Origin: Photorhabdus laumondii subsp. laumondii | GTDB lineage: Bacteria > Pseudomonadota > Gammaproteobacteria > Enterobacterales > Enterobacteriaceae | Direction: 5' to 3' | NCBI RefSeq assembly: GCF_003343245.1 | Contig: NZ_CP024901.1 | Coordinates: forward strand, 3,968,001-4,032,000 | Length of the DNA: 64,000 bases | In this document: piece after piece, positions 28,915 to 38,050 of the stretch | Layout: every line of letters starts with the position of its first letter | Numbering within the stretch: the stretch's first letter is position 1 | The notes under the pieces: generated by a model | Database searches by the model: none | The model's input: only the letters and a program-made list of their open reading frames with translations | What the model was told of the DNA's origin: nothing | Position numbers and translations under genes: made by a program

Positions 28915-29041
28915 TATACCCGTCATCTTTCAAGTTGCTTCTTTGTTGGCTGCACTCACTCACCCCGGTCACATAGTTCTCTATGCTCCCGGGGATTCGC
29001 TCCCTTGCCGCCGCGATGCATCTTGAAATCCATAGGGTATA
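28915..29041 (+). repeat. ERIC repeat (127 bp), copy 5
   Basis: A full-length copy runs from TATACCCGTCATCTTTCAAG to CATAGGGTATA, upstream of the radical SAM gene at the right boundary of the island. Confidence 0.93.
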
Positions 29042-29049
29042 ATTAATAT

Positions 29050-29110
29050 AATAATCTGACTTTCCGCCTGTTTTTATAAAATCGAAGATAGTCCTTTCTG
29101 AGCCTGAACA
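29050..29110 (+). mobile_element. IS630-type end fragment
   Basis: This 61-bp segment (ATAATCTGACTTTCCGCCTG to GAGCCTGAACA) is the inverted near-copy of 23531-23592, the 5' border of the transposase remnant. It is a solo fragment without the rest of the gene. Confidence 0.7.
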
Positions 29111-29480
29111 CAACTGTAGGTATAGGAATAAAATCATGACATACGCTACCGCTCATGGATTACAGGCTCCAAAATCCTAGACAGTTACCCAGTAGTTATA
29201 GAATTCGTTTTTCCTCTAAATAACTAATTAATGGAAATTTAAAGAAACATTCCATTAATCCAGAAATCAGCGTAGGGTAGATCACGAATAATTAACATTT
29301 ATACTTAATTATTAAGATTAGTTTAAGATTTTTAAAATGCAAACGTGATGAAAAATAAATTTATGTGAGAACCTCTAAATACTTCCCTTAGTCGCGAAAT
29401 TGAGCAAAATACAAACAATGTCGTTCCTGACAAGGTAACTTCATCATGATGACTCGCTGTTCTCAGCAAAAATATCCGGT
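29111..29480. other. Gene-free stretch between the island and the ankyrin gene
   Basis: AT-rich sequence with only very short open frames (14-18 codons) and no repeat that I recognise. It separates the IS fragment from the terminator of the lipase/ankyrin pair. Confidence 0.5.
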
Positions 29481-29511
29481 AAAAAGAGGCCAGTCAGCTT
29501 AACTGACTGGC
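29481..29511 (-). terminator. Rho-independent terminator after the ankyrin gene
   Basis: GCCAGTCAG (29489-29497) pairs with CTGACTGGC (29503-29511). On the minus strand the stem is followed by CTCTTTTT. Confidence 0.8.
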
Positions 29512-29537
29512 ATTAGGCCAAATCGCCCGTTTTTATC

Positions 29538-30125
29538 TTACTTCAAATAATATCGGCTGACTTGCTGAGCTTTCAGCCAATGATTAACTTCATCATATTC
29601 CGCTTGCATCTCATAACTTCGCGCTTTTAGCGGTGTGAGATTGAAATACATCTGGAACGTTGATTGTTGTTTGTTTTGCAATTTAGGATCAGCGCCTGAC
29701 TTCAACAATATCAGTGCCAGTTCCGGCGAATTAATTTTGGCTGCAATATGTAACGGCGTATCCCCAATCCGATTAGCCTGATTGGGATTAGCACCAGCGA
29801 CCAACAGTAATTCAACCTGCATTTTTCTCCCTACCTGAACCGCAACATGTAAAGGTGTTGCTAAGGTTGCAGGATGCATAATATTCACATCCGGCGCGAC
29901 GGATAATAAAGATTTGAGATAATCAGGATTGTTGATTTTTGCAGCCGTATGCAAAGCACTTTCTTGTTGCAAACCAGGTTGAGTAGGATCAGCGCCCTCC
30001 TTCAGCAAATTATTAATATCATCCATTTGCTGATTGAATATCGCCCATTGTAACGGAGTTATATTTTCTTTACCCCGCTGATAATCTAGTTCCGATTCAG
30101 GCTCAATTACTTCATTAATTTTCAT
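29538..30125 (-). CDS. Ankyrin-repeat protein, putative immunity to the adjacent lipase
   Basis: This 195-aa protein has four recognisable ankyrin units: TPLQWAIFNQQMDDINNLLK, ESALHTAAKINNPDYLKSLL, TPLHVAVQVGRKMQVELLL and TPLHIAAKINSPELALILL. Ankyrin-type proteins often sit next to secreted phospholipase effectors and neutralise them. The gene lies about 15 bp downstream of the lipase on the same strand and shares its terminator. No signal peptide is seen, so a cytoplasmic or Sec-independent location is likely. The immunity role is inferred from context. Confidence 0.8.
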   Translation of the reverse strand: MKINEVIEPESELDYQRGKENITPLQWAIFNQQMDDINNLLKEGADPTQPGLQQESALHTAAKINNPDYLKSLLSVAPDVNIMHPATLATPLHVAVQVGRKMQVELLLVAGANPNQANRIGDTPLHIAAKINSPELALILLKSGADPKLQNKQQSTFQMYFNLTPLKARSYEMQAEYDEVNHWLKAQQVSRYYLK

Positions 30126-30140
30126 CACACTTCTCTTTAA

Positions 30141-31157
30141 TTATGCAGAAACACTCAGATCCGGTTCATTAAGCATGACTAGAGATTCTTCTTGCTGTTC
30201 ATCATTTAAAGATGACCAAGGTTTGTATATCGTTAATAATTCCAGCACCTTTTCAAGAGAATGTGCTTTTAATCCACGTATCAGATTATGAGGAAACCCC
30301 TGACCTGACTCTCCTGAATCATCATTATATTTCAGTAAGATTTTATGTCCTATTGGCTGAGATACTGGCAGTTTCTGTTGTAATGCATCAAGTAAATCAT
30401 GCTCCACAACATAATGGCGCACCAATCCATTTTCAGCGATAGCCCTACCCTCTTGGGGTGAAAAACCCAAATTTTTCATCATATTGTCAGAAACACCGGC
30501 TGAATTAAATATTACCGCAGGCTTTCCAACTGATAATGCGGCTGTCGCGGCTAATCCACCTCCCAAAGAGTGCCCAGTAAATAACAAGTTTTCCCCAAAT
30601 GCTATTCTGGCAGTGCGAGCTAAATCAATTGCTTGATGATATTGAGCCTCATCAAATCCAAAACCTTGTCGTAAATTAGTTAATATATCCTTCAAATCAT
30701 TAGTGCCCACAAAAGCCACTATATAGAGATCGTCATTCCGATAAATACCTGCCTGAAAACCTGTTGTTTTATCCCTTAAATTTGCCGGTTCTATTCCTGC
30801 CTTTAATAATTCACCATCAGAAAGACGAATATAATCACCTATTCCCATCGTGGTGCTTATGTAGACATCATCAGAAATTAAGGTCAACATATAATCAATT
30901 TCATGAGATTGCTTACCACTAATTTGTTCAGACTTAATTCCTGTGATTGACTTTAAATTAAGGTTAATACTCTGTTCATTAATTAATGATTGATAGACTC
31001 TATTATTTTGTTTAGTCGTTTCCGAGAGGGAAAAAACTTCTGTAGTCGCTTTTTCAATATTTTGGTCTGGAACAGAAGGCGGTGTAACAAGTTGAAGATT
31101 ATTTAAAACGGGAAAACTTGAATCGACTGATAGATTCATTTCAATTGATAAACTCAT
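30141..31157 (-). CDS. Class 3 lipase-like / DUF2974 protein, putative secreted phospholipase
   Basis: This 338-aa alpha/beta-hydrolase has the nucleophile elbow FTGHSLGGG with Ser197. It is preceded by IVAFVGTNDLKDIL, the oxyanion-side motif of class 3 lipases, and followed by possible Asp and His triad members (EHDLLD and FPHNLIRG). No signal peptide is present; a type VI secretion or other non-Sec route is plausible. The pairing with an ankyrin gene resembles lipase effector/immunity modules. The phospholipid specificity is unknown. Confidence 0.8.
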   Translation of the reverse strand: MSLSIEMNLSVDSSFPVLNNLQLVTPPSVPDQNIEKATTEVFSLSETTKQNNRVYQSLINEQSINLNLKSITGIKSEQISGKQSHEIDYMLTLISDDVYISTTMGIGDYIRLSDGELLKAGIEPANLRDKTTGFQAGIYRNDDLYIVAFVGTNDLKDILTNLRQGFGFDEAQYHQAIDLARTARIAFGENLLFTGHSLGGGLAATAALSVGKPAVIFNSAGVSDNMMKNLGFSPQEGRAIAENGLVRHYVVEHDLLDALQQKLPVSQPIGHKILLKYNDDSGESGQGFPHNLIRGLKAHSLEKVLELLTIYKPWSSLNDEQQEESLVMLNEPDLSVSA

Positions 31158-31533
31158 AAAATTCCCCTAAGGATAGCTGAAAATAATCGACGATTTAATC
31201 AGTACAACTCATCTATCGGCAGGGAATGCCATTGGGTTAAATCAATGTTTAAATTTTGTTAACAAAATTAATCAACTGTGATTCTGCTCTCTGATAACAG
31301 CGAAATTCCTACCTATTATTTGCCAATAAATAGCCAGAAAAGAGTCAAAGGAACTGACTGTTTACAACACATACCGTTTTGGTTTCATACGATATTCAAA
31401 CAACGATCCAGCTTATTCTTAACCACAATCTGGTTTTCATGCATTGAATGCTAGCAATCATTTCGCACAATCAACCAAACTATCAATGAGTTATCTTGGT
31501 TATTTGCTCAAGCCAATATGTCTCATTCCTATA
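31158..31533. other. Gene-free stretch upstream of the lipase gene
   Basis: AT-rich sequence holding the presumed lipase promoter region. I see no ORF with a ribosome-binding site and no recognised element. Confidence 0.5.
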
Positions 31534-31660
31534 TATACCCTATGGATTTCAAGATGCATTGCGGCGGCAAGGGAGCGAATCCCCGGGAGCATAGAGAACT
31601 ATGTGACCGGGGTGAGAGAGTGCAGCCAACAAAGAGGCAACTTGAAGGATAACGGGTATA
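31534..31660 (-). repeat. ERIC repeat (127 bp), copy 6
   Basis: A full-length copy in the orientation opposite to copies 1-3 and 5, from TATACCCTATGGATTTCAAG to GATAACGGGTATA. It lies between the lipase and ung. Confidence 0.93.
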
Positions 31661-31915
31661 TCCACACAAATGAGGATACTCATTGATTCAGAACAGTTAA
31701 TTTCATATAGTTACTATAAAACATACTGCTACCTTATGTTTTAAATACGTTTTTATAACTAACCACACAGCAATTCTTTGGGTAAACTTTCAAAAATACT
31801 TTACAACATTGAAATAGTTATCAAGAATTTAGTTTTAGTGTGCATCAAAGGTTTTCCTCTGATTTTGTAATCGGTAAGCTAACATCCATTTGGTAATCTA
31901 TAAAAAGGATTTACT

Positions 31916-32596
31916 ATGTCCGCACCTCTCACATGGCACGACGTAATCGGTAACGAGAAAGAACAACCCTATTTTCTCGACACACTAGCCTATGTCGCAA
32001 AAGAACGTCAGGCAGGTAAAACCATTTATCCGCCACAACAGGATGTATTTAATGCATTCCGCTACACCGAATTGGCTGATATTAAAGTGGTGATACTTGG
32101 GCAAGACCCATACCATGGCCCTAATCAGGCACATGGCCTCTCTTTTTCTGTGCAACCGGGTATTCCTGCACCACCGTCTCTGGTTAATATGTACAAAGAG
32201 CTGGCATCCGATATACCTGACTTCCAGCATCCAAATCACGGTTGCCTAATCAGTTGGGCTAAACAAGGGGTGTTACTACTCAATACCGTACTCACCGTAG
32301 AACGTGGTAATGCACACTCCCACGCGAATCTGGGTTGGGAAACTTTCACTGATAAAGTCATTGCCGCTATCAATGAGCACCGTTCAGGCGTCGTTTTTCT
32401 GCTTTGGGGATCCCATGCTCAGAAAAAGGGCTACTTTATTGACGCTAATAAACACCATGTTCTCAAAGCACCCCATCCATCGCCACTATCTGCCCACAGA
32501 GGGTTCTTTGGCTGTCAACACTTTTCAAAGGCCAATACATTGCTAGAAAAACAAGGCATCGCGCCAATTAATTGGACACCTGAGTTGCCACAGTAA
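31916..32596 (+). CDS. ung: Uracil-DNA glycosylase
   Basis: This 226-aa family 1 enzyme removes uracil from DNA and starts base-excision repair. The water-activating loop [18 protein letters not shown] and the leucine/His loop [18 protein letters not shown] are intact. The ATG at 31916 has AAGGAT upstream. Gene size is normal, and the gene is convergent with grpE. Confidence 0.97.
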   Translation: MSAPLTWHDVIGNEKEQPYFLDTLAYVAKERQAGKTIYPPQQDVFNAFRYTELADIKVVILGQDPYHGPNQAHGLSFSVQPGIPAPPSLVNMYKELASDIPDFQHPNHGCLISWAKQGVLLLNTVLTVERGNAHSHANLGWETFTDKVIAAINEHRSGVVFLLWGSHAQKKGYFIDANKHHVLKAPHPSPLSAHRGFFGCQHFSKANTLLEKQGIAPINWTPELPQ

Positions 32597-32626
32597 AAAA
32601 ATGCCGCCCCAGTTGGAGCGGCATTG
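32592..32626 (-). terminator. Bidirectional terminator between ung and grpE
   Basis: AATGCCGC and GCGGCATT bracket CCCAGTTGGA, which itself adds two G-C pairs. On the minus strand the stem is followed by seven Ts, making a strong grpE terminator. On the plus strand the U-tract is weak. Confidence 0.8.
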
Positions 32627-32664
32627 ATACTTATTACTGAACTAAAATGACTACTGAGCTAAAA

Positions 32665-33246
32665 TTACTTTGATACGGCTACCATTGCCGGGCGTAACAA
32701 ACGGCCATTTAAGGTATACCCTTTCTGCATGACCATCATGACATGATTCGGCTCATGCTGATCGGATTCCATCATGGTCATGGCCTGATGAATTTCAGGA
32801 TTAAAAGGAACATTTGTGTCGCCAACAACTTCAATACCAAATTTACCCACAGCCCCAAGGAAAGACTTCAACGTCAGCTCGATGCCTTCAACCATAGGTG
32901 CTATTTCGGTATTAGTACGATCTGCCACCTCCAAAGCTCGCTCAAGATTATCAATCACTGGTAACAGTTCATTGGCAAATCTTTCTAACGCAAACTTATG
33001 GGCTTTTTCCACATCTTGCTCAGTACGACGACGGATATTTTCAACTTCAGCCTTAGCACGCAAAATGGCATCACGTTCACGCTGTTGCGCCTGCTTGAGC
33101 TGTTCTTCCAGCTCTGCGACACGCGGATCAACAACACTTTCAGTCTCTGATGCTTCTGCTTTATCCGCACTGTTTTGCTGTTCAGATACAACTTCCATAT
33201 CTTCCGAGACTTGCTCGTCAGGCATTTTTTGTTCTTTACTACTCAT
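32665..33246 (-). CDS. grpE: Nucleotide exchange factor GrpE (Hsp70 cofactor)
   Basis: This 193-aa cofactor of DnaK releases ADP and acts as a thermosensor. The N-terminal acidic and glutamine-rich region leads into a long helix ([20 protein letters not shown]) and the family block [16 protein letters not shown]. The C-terminal beta-domain ends [14 protein letters not shown] sigma-32 promoter lies about 50 bp upstream. Confidence 0.97.
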
Positions 33247-33288
33247 GAATATCTCCGCGTATTTGGCATTAATCTCGCTACTTAGCCT

Positions 33289-33317
33289 ATTATGGGGATC
33301 TAAACTGGGGATTCAAG
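33289..33317 (-). promoter_or_regulatory. Sigma-32 (heat-shock) promoter of grpE
   Basis: On the minus strand CTTGAA (33312-33317) is followed after 14 bases by CCCCATAAT (33289-33297). This fits the sigma-32 consensus CTTGAA-N13/14-CCCCAT-T. Confidence 0.85.
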
Positions 33318-33370
33318 GGAACCCACCATATTGTGAGGATAAAACCTCTTGCTAGAAGGAAATTATAACG

Positions 33371-34249
33371 ATGAATAAAAAATTCAAATGCATAGGTATT
33401 GTTGGTCATCCCCGCCACCCAGAAGCACTTGCTACTCATGAAATGCTTTATCATTGGTTAAAATCCAAAGGTTACTCTGTCATTATTGATCGTCAAGTAG
33501 CCAAAGACATTGGTTTAAAAGATGCACAAACTGGCGGTCTGACCGAAATTGGTAAACAAGCTGATTTAGCTGTCGTTGTTGGTGGCGACGGCAATATGTT
33601 GGGCGCTGCCCGGGTCCTTTCCCGTTATGACATTAAAGTCATTGGTATTAACAGAGGCAATCTAGGTTTTCTGACCGACTTAGATCCTGATAATGCTTTG
33701 CAACAACTTTCTGAAGTATTGGATGGCGAATATCGGAACGAACACCGTTTCCTACTAGAAGCTCAAGTCAGAAGAAACGGCCAGAAACCTCGTATCAGTA
33801 CCGCTATCAACGAAGTCGTACTCCATCCGGGGAAAGTGGCACATATGATTGAATTCGAAGTCTATATCGATGAACGTTTTGCCTTTTCCCAACGTTCTGA
33901 CGGGCTAATTATCGCAACGCCAACCGGTTCCACAGCTTACTCGCTTTCCGCAGGAGGGCCAATTCTAACACCAAATCTGGATGCAATTGTCTTGGTACCA
34001 ATGTTCCCACATACATTGTCTTCCCGCCCACTGGTTATCAGTAGTGAAAGCAGCATCAGGCTGAAATTTTCCCAAAATAGCAACGATTATGAAGTCAGTT
34101 GCGATAGCCAGATAGTTCTACCTATACAGGATGGAGAGGATGTAATTATTAGCCGCAGCAAACAGAAGCTTAATCTCATTCATCCTCAAGACTATAATTA
34201 CTTCAACACATTAAGTACAAAACTAAGCTGGTCTAAAAAAATGTTCTAA
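33371..34249 (+). CDS. nadK: NAD kinase
   Basis: This 292-aa cytoplasmic enzyme phosphorylates NAD to NADP. The GGDG motif ([13 protein letters not shown]) and the NAD-binding [20 protein letters not shown] are intact. Length matches E. coli NadK. The gene is divergent from grpE and precedes recN, the common enterobacterial order. AAGGA precedes the ATG. Confidence 0.97.
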   Translation: MNKKFKCIGIVGHPRHPEALATHEMLYHWLKSKGYSVIIDRQVAKDIGLKDAQTGGLTEIGKQADLAVVVGGDGNMLGAARVLSRYDIKVIGINRGNLGFLTDLDPDNALQQLSEVLDGEYRNEHRFLLEAQVRRNGQKPRISTAINEVVLHPGKVAHMIEFEVYIDERFAFSQRSDGLIIATPTGSTAYSLSAGGPILTPNLDAIVLVPMFPHTLSSRPLVISSESSIRLKFSQNSNDYEVSCDSQIVLPIQDGEDVIISRSKQKLNLIHPQDYNYFNTLSTKLSWSKKMF

Positions 34250-34267
34250 AAAATTAGGTTTCACTAC

Positions 34268-34309
34268 TTTACTGTATAAAAAACCAGTTTATACTGTATG
34301 AAGATACAG
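34268..34309 (+). promoter_or_regulatory. recN promoter with two LexA boxes
   Basis: CTGTATAAAAAACCAG (34272-34287) and CTGTATGAAGATACAG (34294-34309) both fit CTG-N10-CAG, the second being a perfect CTGT-N8-ACAG. They overlap a -35 (TTTACT) and a -10 (TATACT) separated by 16 bases. This indicates tight SOS control, as for E. coli recN. Confidence 0.85.
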
Positions 34310-34337
34310 AGGTGTTTTTATACACAGGAGAAGTGTG

Positions 34338-35999
34338 ATGCTCACCCAGTTAACCATTAGCAATTTTGCCATTGTTCGTGAGCTTGAAATTGACTTCCAG
34401 CCAGGCATGACAGCCATCACAGGTGAAACCGGCGCGGGTAAATCCATCGCAATTGATGCATTAGGTTTATGTCTGGGTAATCGTGGTGAGGCCAATATGG
34501 TGCGTCGTGGGGCTTCTCGTGCTGATATTTGTGCCCGGTTTTCTCTTTCTGATACGCCTTCTGCTCGTCAATGGCTAGAAGCCCACCAACTTGATGACAG
34601 TAATGAATGCTTACTTCGCCGTACAATAACGTCAGATGGCCGTTCCAGAGGCTTTATCAATGGCACCGCCGTACCGATTTCCCAATTACGCGAATTGGGT
34701 ACCCACCTTATTCAAATTCACGGTCAGCACGCCCATCAATTACTATTAAATAACGGCCACCAAAAACGCCTGCTTGATACTTACGCTAATCAATTCAATT
34801 TGCAAAATGAAATGAAACAGGCATATCAGCAATGGCACCAAAGTTGTCAGGATCTGGCTCGATTCCAACAACAGGCGCTTGAACGTCAATCTCGTCAACA
34901 GTTACTGGAGTATCACTTAAAAGAGCTCAATGAACTGGCACCGCAACCAGGTGAATATCCAGAACAAGATAATGAATATAAACGGCTAGCAAACCGTGGT
35001 CAGCTACTCTCTGTTAGCCAAACCGCACTCCAGTTACTTAGTGACAACGATGAACAAAATATTATCAGTCTGCTGAATTACGCCAAACACGAACTGGCAG
35101 AACTCATCACTATGGATGATAAATTCAGTCAATTACTCACTATGTTGGAAGAAGCATCCATTCAAATTAATGAAGTCAGCGATGAACTCCGCCACTATGG
35201 TGATCAACTGGATATGGACCCAAATCGTCTTTTTGAGCTGGAACAAAAAATTTCACAACAAATTAGAGTGGCCCGCAAACACCACGTTCCACCGGAAGAA
35301 CTTCCTTCACTACATCAACAATTATTGGAAGAACAGCAATTACTGGCGCAGCAAGAAGATGACTGTACCCACCTTAGCGAGCAGGTTAATAAACACCATA
35401 AGCAGGCATTGGAAGTTGCAGAAAGATTGCATCTGGTTCGCCAACAATATGCTAAAGAACTCAGTGAACTCATTACGCACAGTATGCATCAACTCGCCAT
35501 GCCTCATGGTCGCTTTACCATTGATGTCTCTTTTACACCTGAACATCTGAACGCTGATGGTTCAGATAAAGTTGAATTTAACGTCACCACTAACCCCGGT
35601 CAGCCACACCAATCTCTCGCAAAAGTTGCTTCAGGTGGTGAACTTTCCCGTATTGCGCTGGCAATTCAGGTTATAACGGCTAAGAAAATGGAAACGTCCG
35701 CTTTGATTTTCGATGAAGTGGATGTCGGTATCAGCGGCCCAACAGCCGCAATTGTCGGCCGTCTGTTACGTGAATTAGGCGAATCTACACAGGTTATGTG
35801 CGTCACCCACCTGCCTCAAGTAGCCGGTTGTGGTCACCAACATTTTTATGTCAGTAAACAGACTGACGGTGAAGAAACTGAAACTCAAATGCAACTACTG
35901 GATAAAAAAGCCAGATTACAAGAGCTGGCGCGGCTTCTCGCGGGCAGTGAAGTGACAAAAAATACCCTGGCAAACGCTAAAGAGCTACTAGCAGCGTAA
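34338..35999 (+). CDS. recN: DNA repair protein RecN (SMC-like ATPase)
   Basis: This 553-aa protein helps repair double-strand breaks. Walker A is [15 protein letters not shown], the SMC-type signature is [14 protein letters not shown] and Walker B is [13 protein letters not shown]. Central coiled-coil segments lie between about residues 155 and 365. I chose the ATG at 34338, seven bases after GGAG; a GTG sits three bases earlier. It is directly downstream of tandem LexA boxes. Confidence 0.96.
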   Translation: MLTQLTISNFAIVRELEIDFQPGMTAITGETGAGKSIAIDALGLCLGNRGEANMVRRGASRADICARFSLSDTPSARQWLEAHQLDDSNECLLRRTITSDGRSRGFINGTAVPISQLRELGTHLIQIHGQHAHQLLLNNGHQKRLLDTYANQFNLQNEMKQAYQQWHQSCQDLARFQQQALERQSRQQLLEYHLKELNELAPQPGEYPEQDNEYKRLANRGQLLSVSQTALQLLSDNDEQNIISLLNYAKHELAELITMDDKFSQLLTMLEEASIQINEVSDELRHYGDQLDMDPNRLFELEQKISQQIRVARKHHVPPEELPSLHQQLLEEQQLLAQQEDDCTHLSEQVNKHHKQALEVAERLHLVRQQYAKELSELITHSMHQLAMPHGRFTIDVSFTPEHLNADGSDKVEFNVTTNPGQPHQSLAKVASGGELSRIALAIQVITAKKMETSALIFDEVDVGISGPTAAIVGRLLRELGESTQVMCVTHLPQVAGCGHQHFYVSKQTDGEETETQMQLLDKKARLQELARLLAGSEVTKNTLANAKELLAA

Positions 36000-36044
36000 T
36001 TTGATACAACTTTTACGTATATTTAGGGTCATAACTAAAGCTTG

Positions 36045-36171
36045 TATACCTTATGGATTTCAAGATGCATCGCAACGGCAAGGGAGTGAATCCCCGGTCA
36101 CATAGTTAACTATGTGACCGGAGTGAGCGAGTGCAGCCAACAAAGAAGCAACTTGAAAGATAACGGGTATA
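36045..36171 (-). repeat. ERIC repeat (127 bp), copy 7, symmetrical core variant
   Basis: A full-length copy runs from TATACCTTATGGATTTCAAG to GATAACGGGTATA. Its centre reads CCGGTCACATAGTTAACTATGTGACCGG, an almost perfect palindrome, where other copies have CCGGGAGCATAG on one side. It lies between recN and bamE. Confidence 0.92.
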
Positions 36172-36237
36172 AAGGTTTTCAATCTCATCAAGGTCTATTA
36201 TTATCAACACCCTGACTCCTAAAGGAATGTAATTACC

Positions 36238-36585
36238 ATGCGCTGTAAAATGTTGACTGCCGCTGCTGTATCATTTGTCATGCTGACTGCGGGTTGCTCT
36301 ACGTTGGAACGGGCTGTTTATCGCCCTGACATTAATCAGGGGAACTACCTAACACCGACGAGTGTATCAAAAATCCACAAAGGAATGACCCAGCAACAGG
36401 TAGCTTACACATTAGGAACACCAATGTTACAAGACCCGTTTGGGACTCAAACGTGGTTTTATGTATTTCGTCAGCAACCTGGGCACGAAAAAGTGACTCA
36501 GCAAACTCTGACCCTGACATTTGACAGTAATGGTGTACTGACTGACATTAAAAACGAAAATTCACTTACCGAAGATCTTCAATAA
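36238..36585 (+). CDS. bamE: Outer membrane assembly lipoprotein BamE (SmpA)
   Basis: This 115-aa lipoprotein has the lipobox LTAGC (signal peptidase II site before Cys) and the SmpA/OmlA domain ([28 protein letters not shown]). It is a small subunit of the BAM complex that inserts beta-barrel proteins into the outer membrane. The order recN-bamE-rnfH-ratA-smpB is conserved in enterobacteria. Confidence 0.96.
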   Translation: MRCKMLTAAAVSFVMLTAGCSTLERAVYRPDINQGNYLTPTSVSKIHKGMTQQQVAYTLGTPMLQDPFGTQTWFYVFRQQPGHEKVTQQTLTLTFDSNGVLTDIKNENSLTEDLQ

Positions 36586-36595
36586 CCGAAGAAAT

Positions 36596-36636
36596 ATAGA
36601 CAGTCAGTCAAAAAAATAGATGACTGACTATCTATA
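36596..36636 (+). terminator. Hairpin between convergent bamE and rnfH
   Basis: AGTCAGTCA (36602-36610) pairs with TGACTGACT (36621-36629), flanked by further ATAGA/TCTAT complementarity. No clear U-run follows, so efficiency is uncertain. Confidence 0.45.
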
Positions 36637-36640
36637 GTAA

Positions 36641-36934
36641 TTATTGAGCATTATTTTTAGCCCGCTCAGCACGCTTACGACGCATTTCTTTTGGATCAGC
36701 CAATAATGGGCGGTAAATTTCCACCCTATCACCCTCTTCCAAAATATCCGTCAACTTAACAGGACGGCTATAAACTCCGAGTTTATTCTTTTGCAAATCA
36801 ATATCATTACGCAAAGTCAGCAAACCTGATGCAACTATTGCCTGCTCAACTGTTGAGCCTTGAGCCAATTTCACCGTACGCAGATATTGACGATCAGGCA
36901 ATGCATAAACAACTTCAACATTGATATCAGACAC
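36641..36934 (-). CDS. rnfH: RnfH family protein (ubiquitin-like fold)
   Basis: This 97-aa protein starts at a GTG (36934), with GAGG six bases upstream, and begins [18 protein letters not shown]. The block [20 protein letters not shown], followed by RVEIYRPL, identifies the UPF0125/RnfH family. It overlaps the end of ratA by 8 bases. In E. coli the ratA-rnfH pair has been proposed as toxin-antitoxin-like; its function is unsettled. Confidence 0.9.
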   Translation of the reverse strand: MSDINVEVVYALPDRQYLRTVKLAQGSTVEQAIVASGLLTLRNDIDLQKNKLGVYSRPVKLTDILEEGDRVEIYRPLLADPKEMRRKRAERAKNNAQ

Positions 36935-37361
36935 GATAAACCTCGCGTGCACGTAGAGTAAAAGCCTGCACCATACTTCCAGCCAGCTCCTTAAAAATCT
37001 TACCAAAAGCCAATTCAATCAGCTTATTAGTGAATTCAAAATCAAGGTGCAACTCAACTTTACAGGCATCTTCACTCAATGGTATGAACTGCCAGCCTCC
37101 CATTAACTTACGAAAAGGCCCATCGACCAGTTGCATATTAATGCTTTGGTTATCGGTCAGAATATTCCGGGTAACAAAGGTCTTGCTTATACCCGCTTTC
37201 GAAACATCGACTGACGCAGTCATTTCGTTATTGCTAACACTCAACACACGACTACCAACACACCCCGGTAAAAAATCCGGATAAGAACCGACATCATTGA
37301 CCAATTTGTACATTTGTTCCACGCTGTAAGGTACTAACGCAGAGCGACTAATCTGTGGCAT
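36927..37361 (-). CDS. ratA: Ribosome association toxin RatA / CoQ-binding START-domain protein
   Basis: This 144-aa START/Bet v1-like protein begins [20 protein letters not shown], with AGGAA before the ATG. It has the family motifs [27 protein letters not shown] and [13 protein letters not shown]. RatA was described as blocking 70S formation, while homologues of this fold (Coq10) bind ubiquinone. It is co-transcribed and overlapping with rnfH. Confidence 0.93.
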   Translation of the reverse strand: MPQISRSALVPYSVEQMYKLVNDVGSYPDFLPGCVGSRVLSVSNNEMTASVDVSKAGISKTFVTRNILTDNQSINMQLVDGPFRKLMGGWQFIPLSEDACKVELHLDFEFTNKLIELAFGKIFKELAGSMVQAFTLRAREVYRV

Positions 37362-37517
37362 ATAATTTCCTGTAAGGCTTAATTGTAGCAAATAATATCA
37401 CCTATACGTGATCAAAGAAAAAACTGTCAGCGTATAATGCAATAAACACGCATTAATCAGCAAATATGCGCGGGAAAAGATTTCTTTCACCAAAGCATTC
37501 AGTATAATGCATACACT

Positions 37518-38000
37518 ATGACAAAGAAAAAAGCACACAAACCCGGTTCGGCAACCATTGCCATGAATAGACGAGCTCGTCACGAATACTTCATTGAAGA
37601 AGAATTTGAAGCGGGTCTCTCGTTACAAGGATGGGAAGTCAAATCACTGCGCGCTGGTAAAGCCAACATCAGCGACAGTTACGTTTTGCTCAAAGATGGA
37701 GACGCTTATCTTTTTGGTGCCACCATCACCCCGTTAAATGTAGCTTCTTCCCATGTCGTCTGTGATCCAATGCGTTCACGCAAACTCTTACTTAATCAGC
37801 GCGAACTTGACTCATTATATGGTCGAGTCAATCGTGAAGGTTATACCGTTGTTGCCTTATCTCTCTATTGGAAAAACGCTTGGTGCAAAGTCAGAATTGG
37901 CGTAGCAAAAGGCAAAAAGGCACACGACAAACGTTCGGACATCAAAGAACGTGAATGGAAATTAGACAAAGCACGTATTATGAAGAATGCTGGGCGATAA
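37518..38000 (+). CDS. smpB: SsrA-binding protein SmpB
   Basis: This 160-aa protein partners tmRNA in trans-translation. The N-terminal [20 protein letters not shown], the OB-fold motif [18 protein letters not shown] and the C-terminal tail [20 protein letters not shown] are all present. It is divergent from ratA and is followed about 50 bp later by the tmRNA gene it serves. Confidence 0.97.
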   Translation: MTKKKAHKPGSATIAMNRRARHEYFIEEEFEAGLSLQGWEVKSLRAGKANISDSYVLLKDGDAYLFGATITPLNVASSHVVCDPMRSRKLLLNQRELDSLYGRVNREGYTVVALSLYWKNAWCKVRIGVAKGKKAHDKRSDIKEREWKLDKARIMKNAGR

Positions 38001-38028
38001 ATTCTGGCATTATAGTTTAGTATTCTGA

Positions 38029-38034
38029 TATACT
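38029..38034 (+). promoter_or_regulatory. Candidate -10 box of ssrA
   Basis: TATACT at 38029-38034 lies about 16 bases before the mature 5' end of tmRNA. The matching -35 region is poor (CTGGCA with a 19-base spacer), so this is tentative. Confidence 0.35.
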
Positions 38035-38050
38035 TGCGTTTAAGACACTT

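Noticed and set aside
28871..29137. 88-codon minus-strand frame
   Set aside because: It is made of ERIC repeat and IS fragment sequence read on the wrong strand.
31444..31686. 80-codon plus-strand frame before ung
   Set aside because: Most of it is the ERIC repeat at 31534-31660.
8631..36171. Repeated 127-bp units as a CRISPR array
   Set aside because: The copies are dispersed over 27 kb in both orientations, have no regular spacers and no cas genes, and match ERIC elements.
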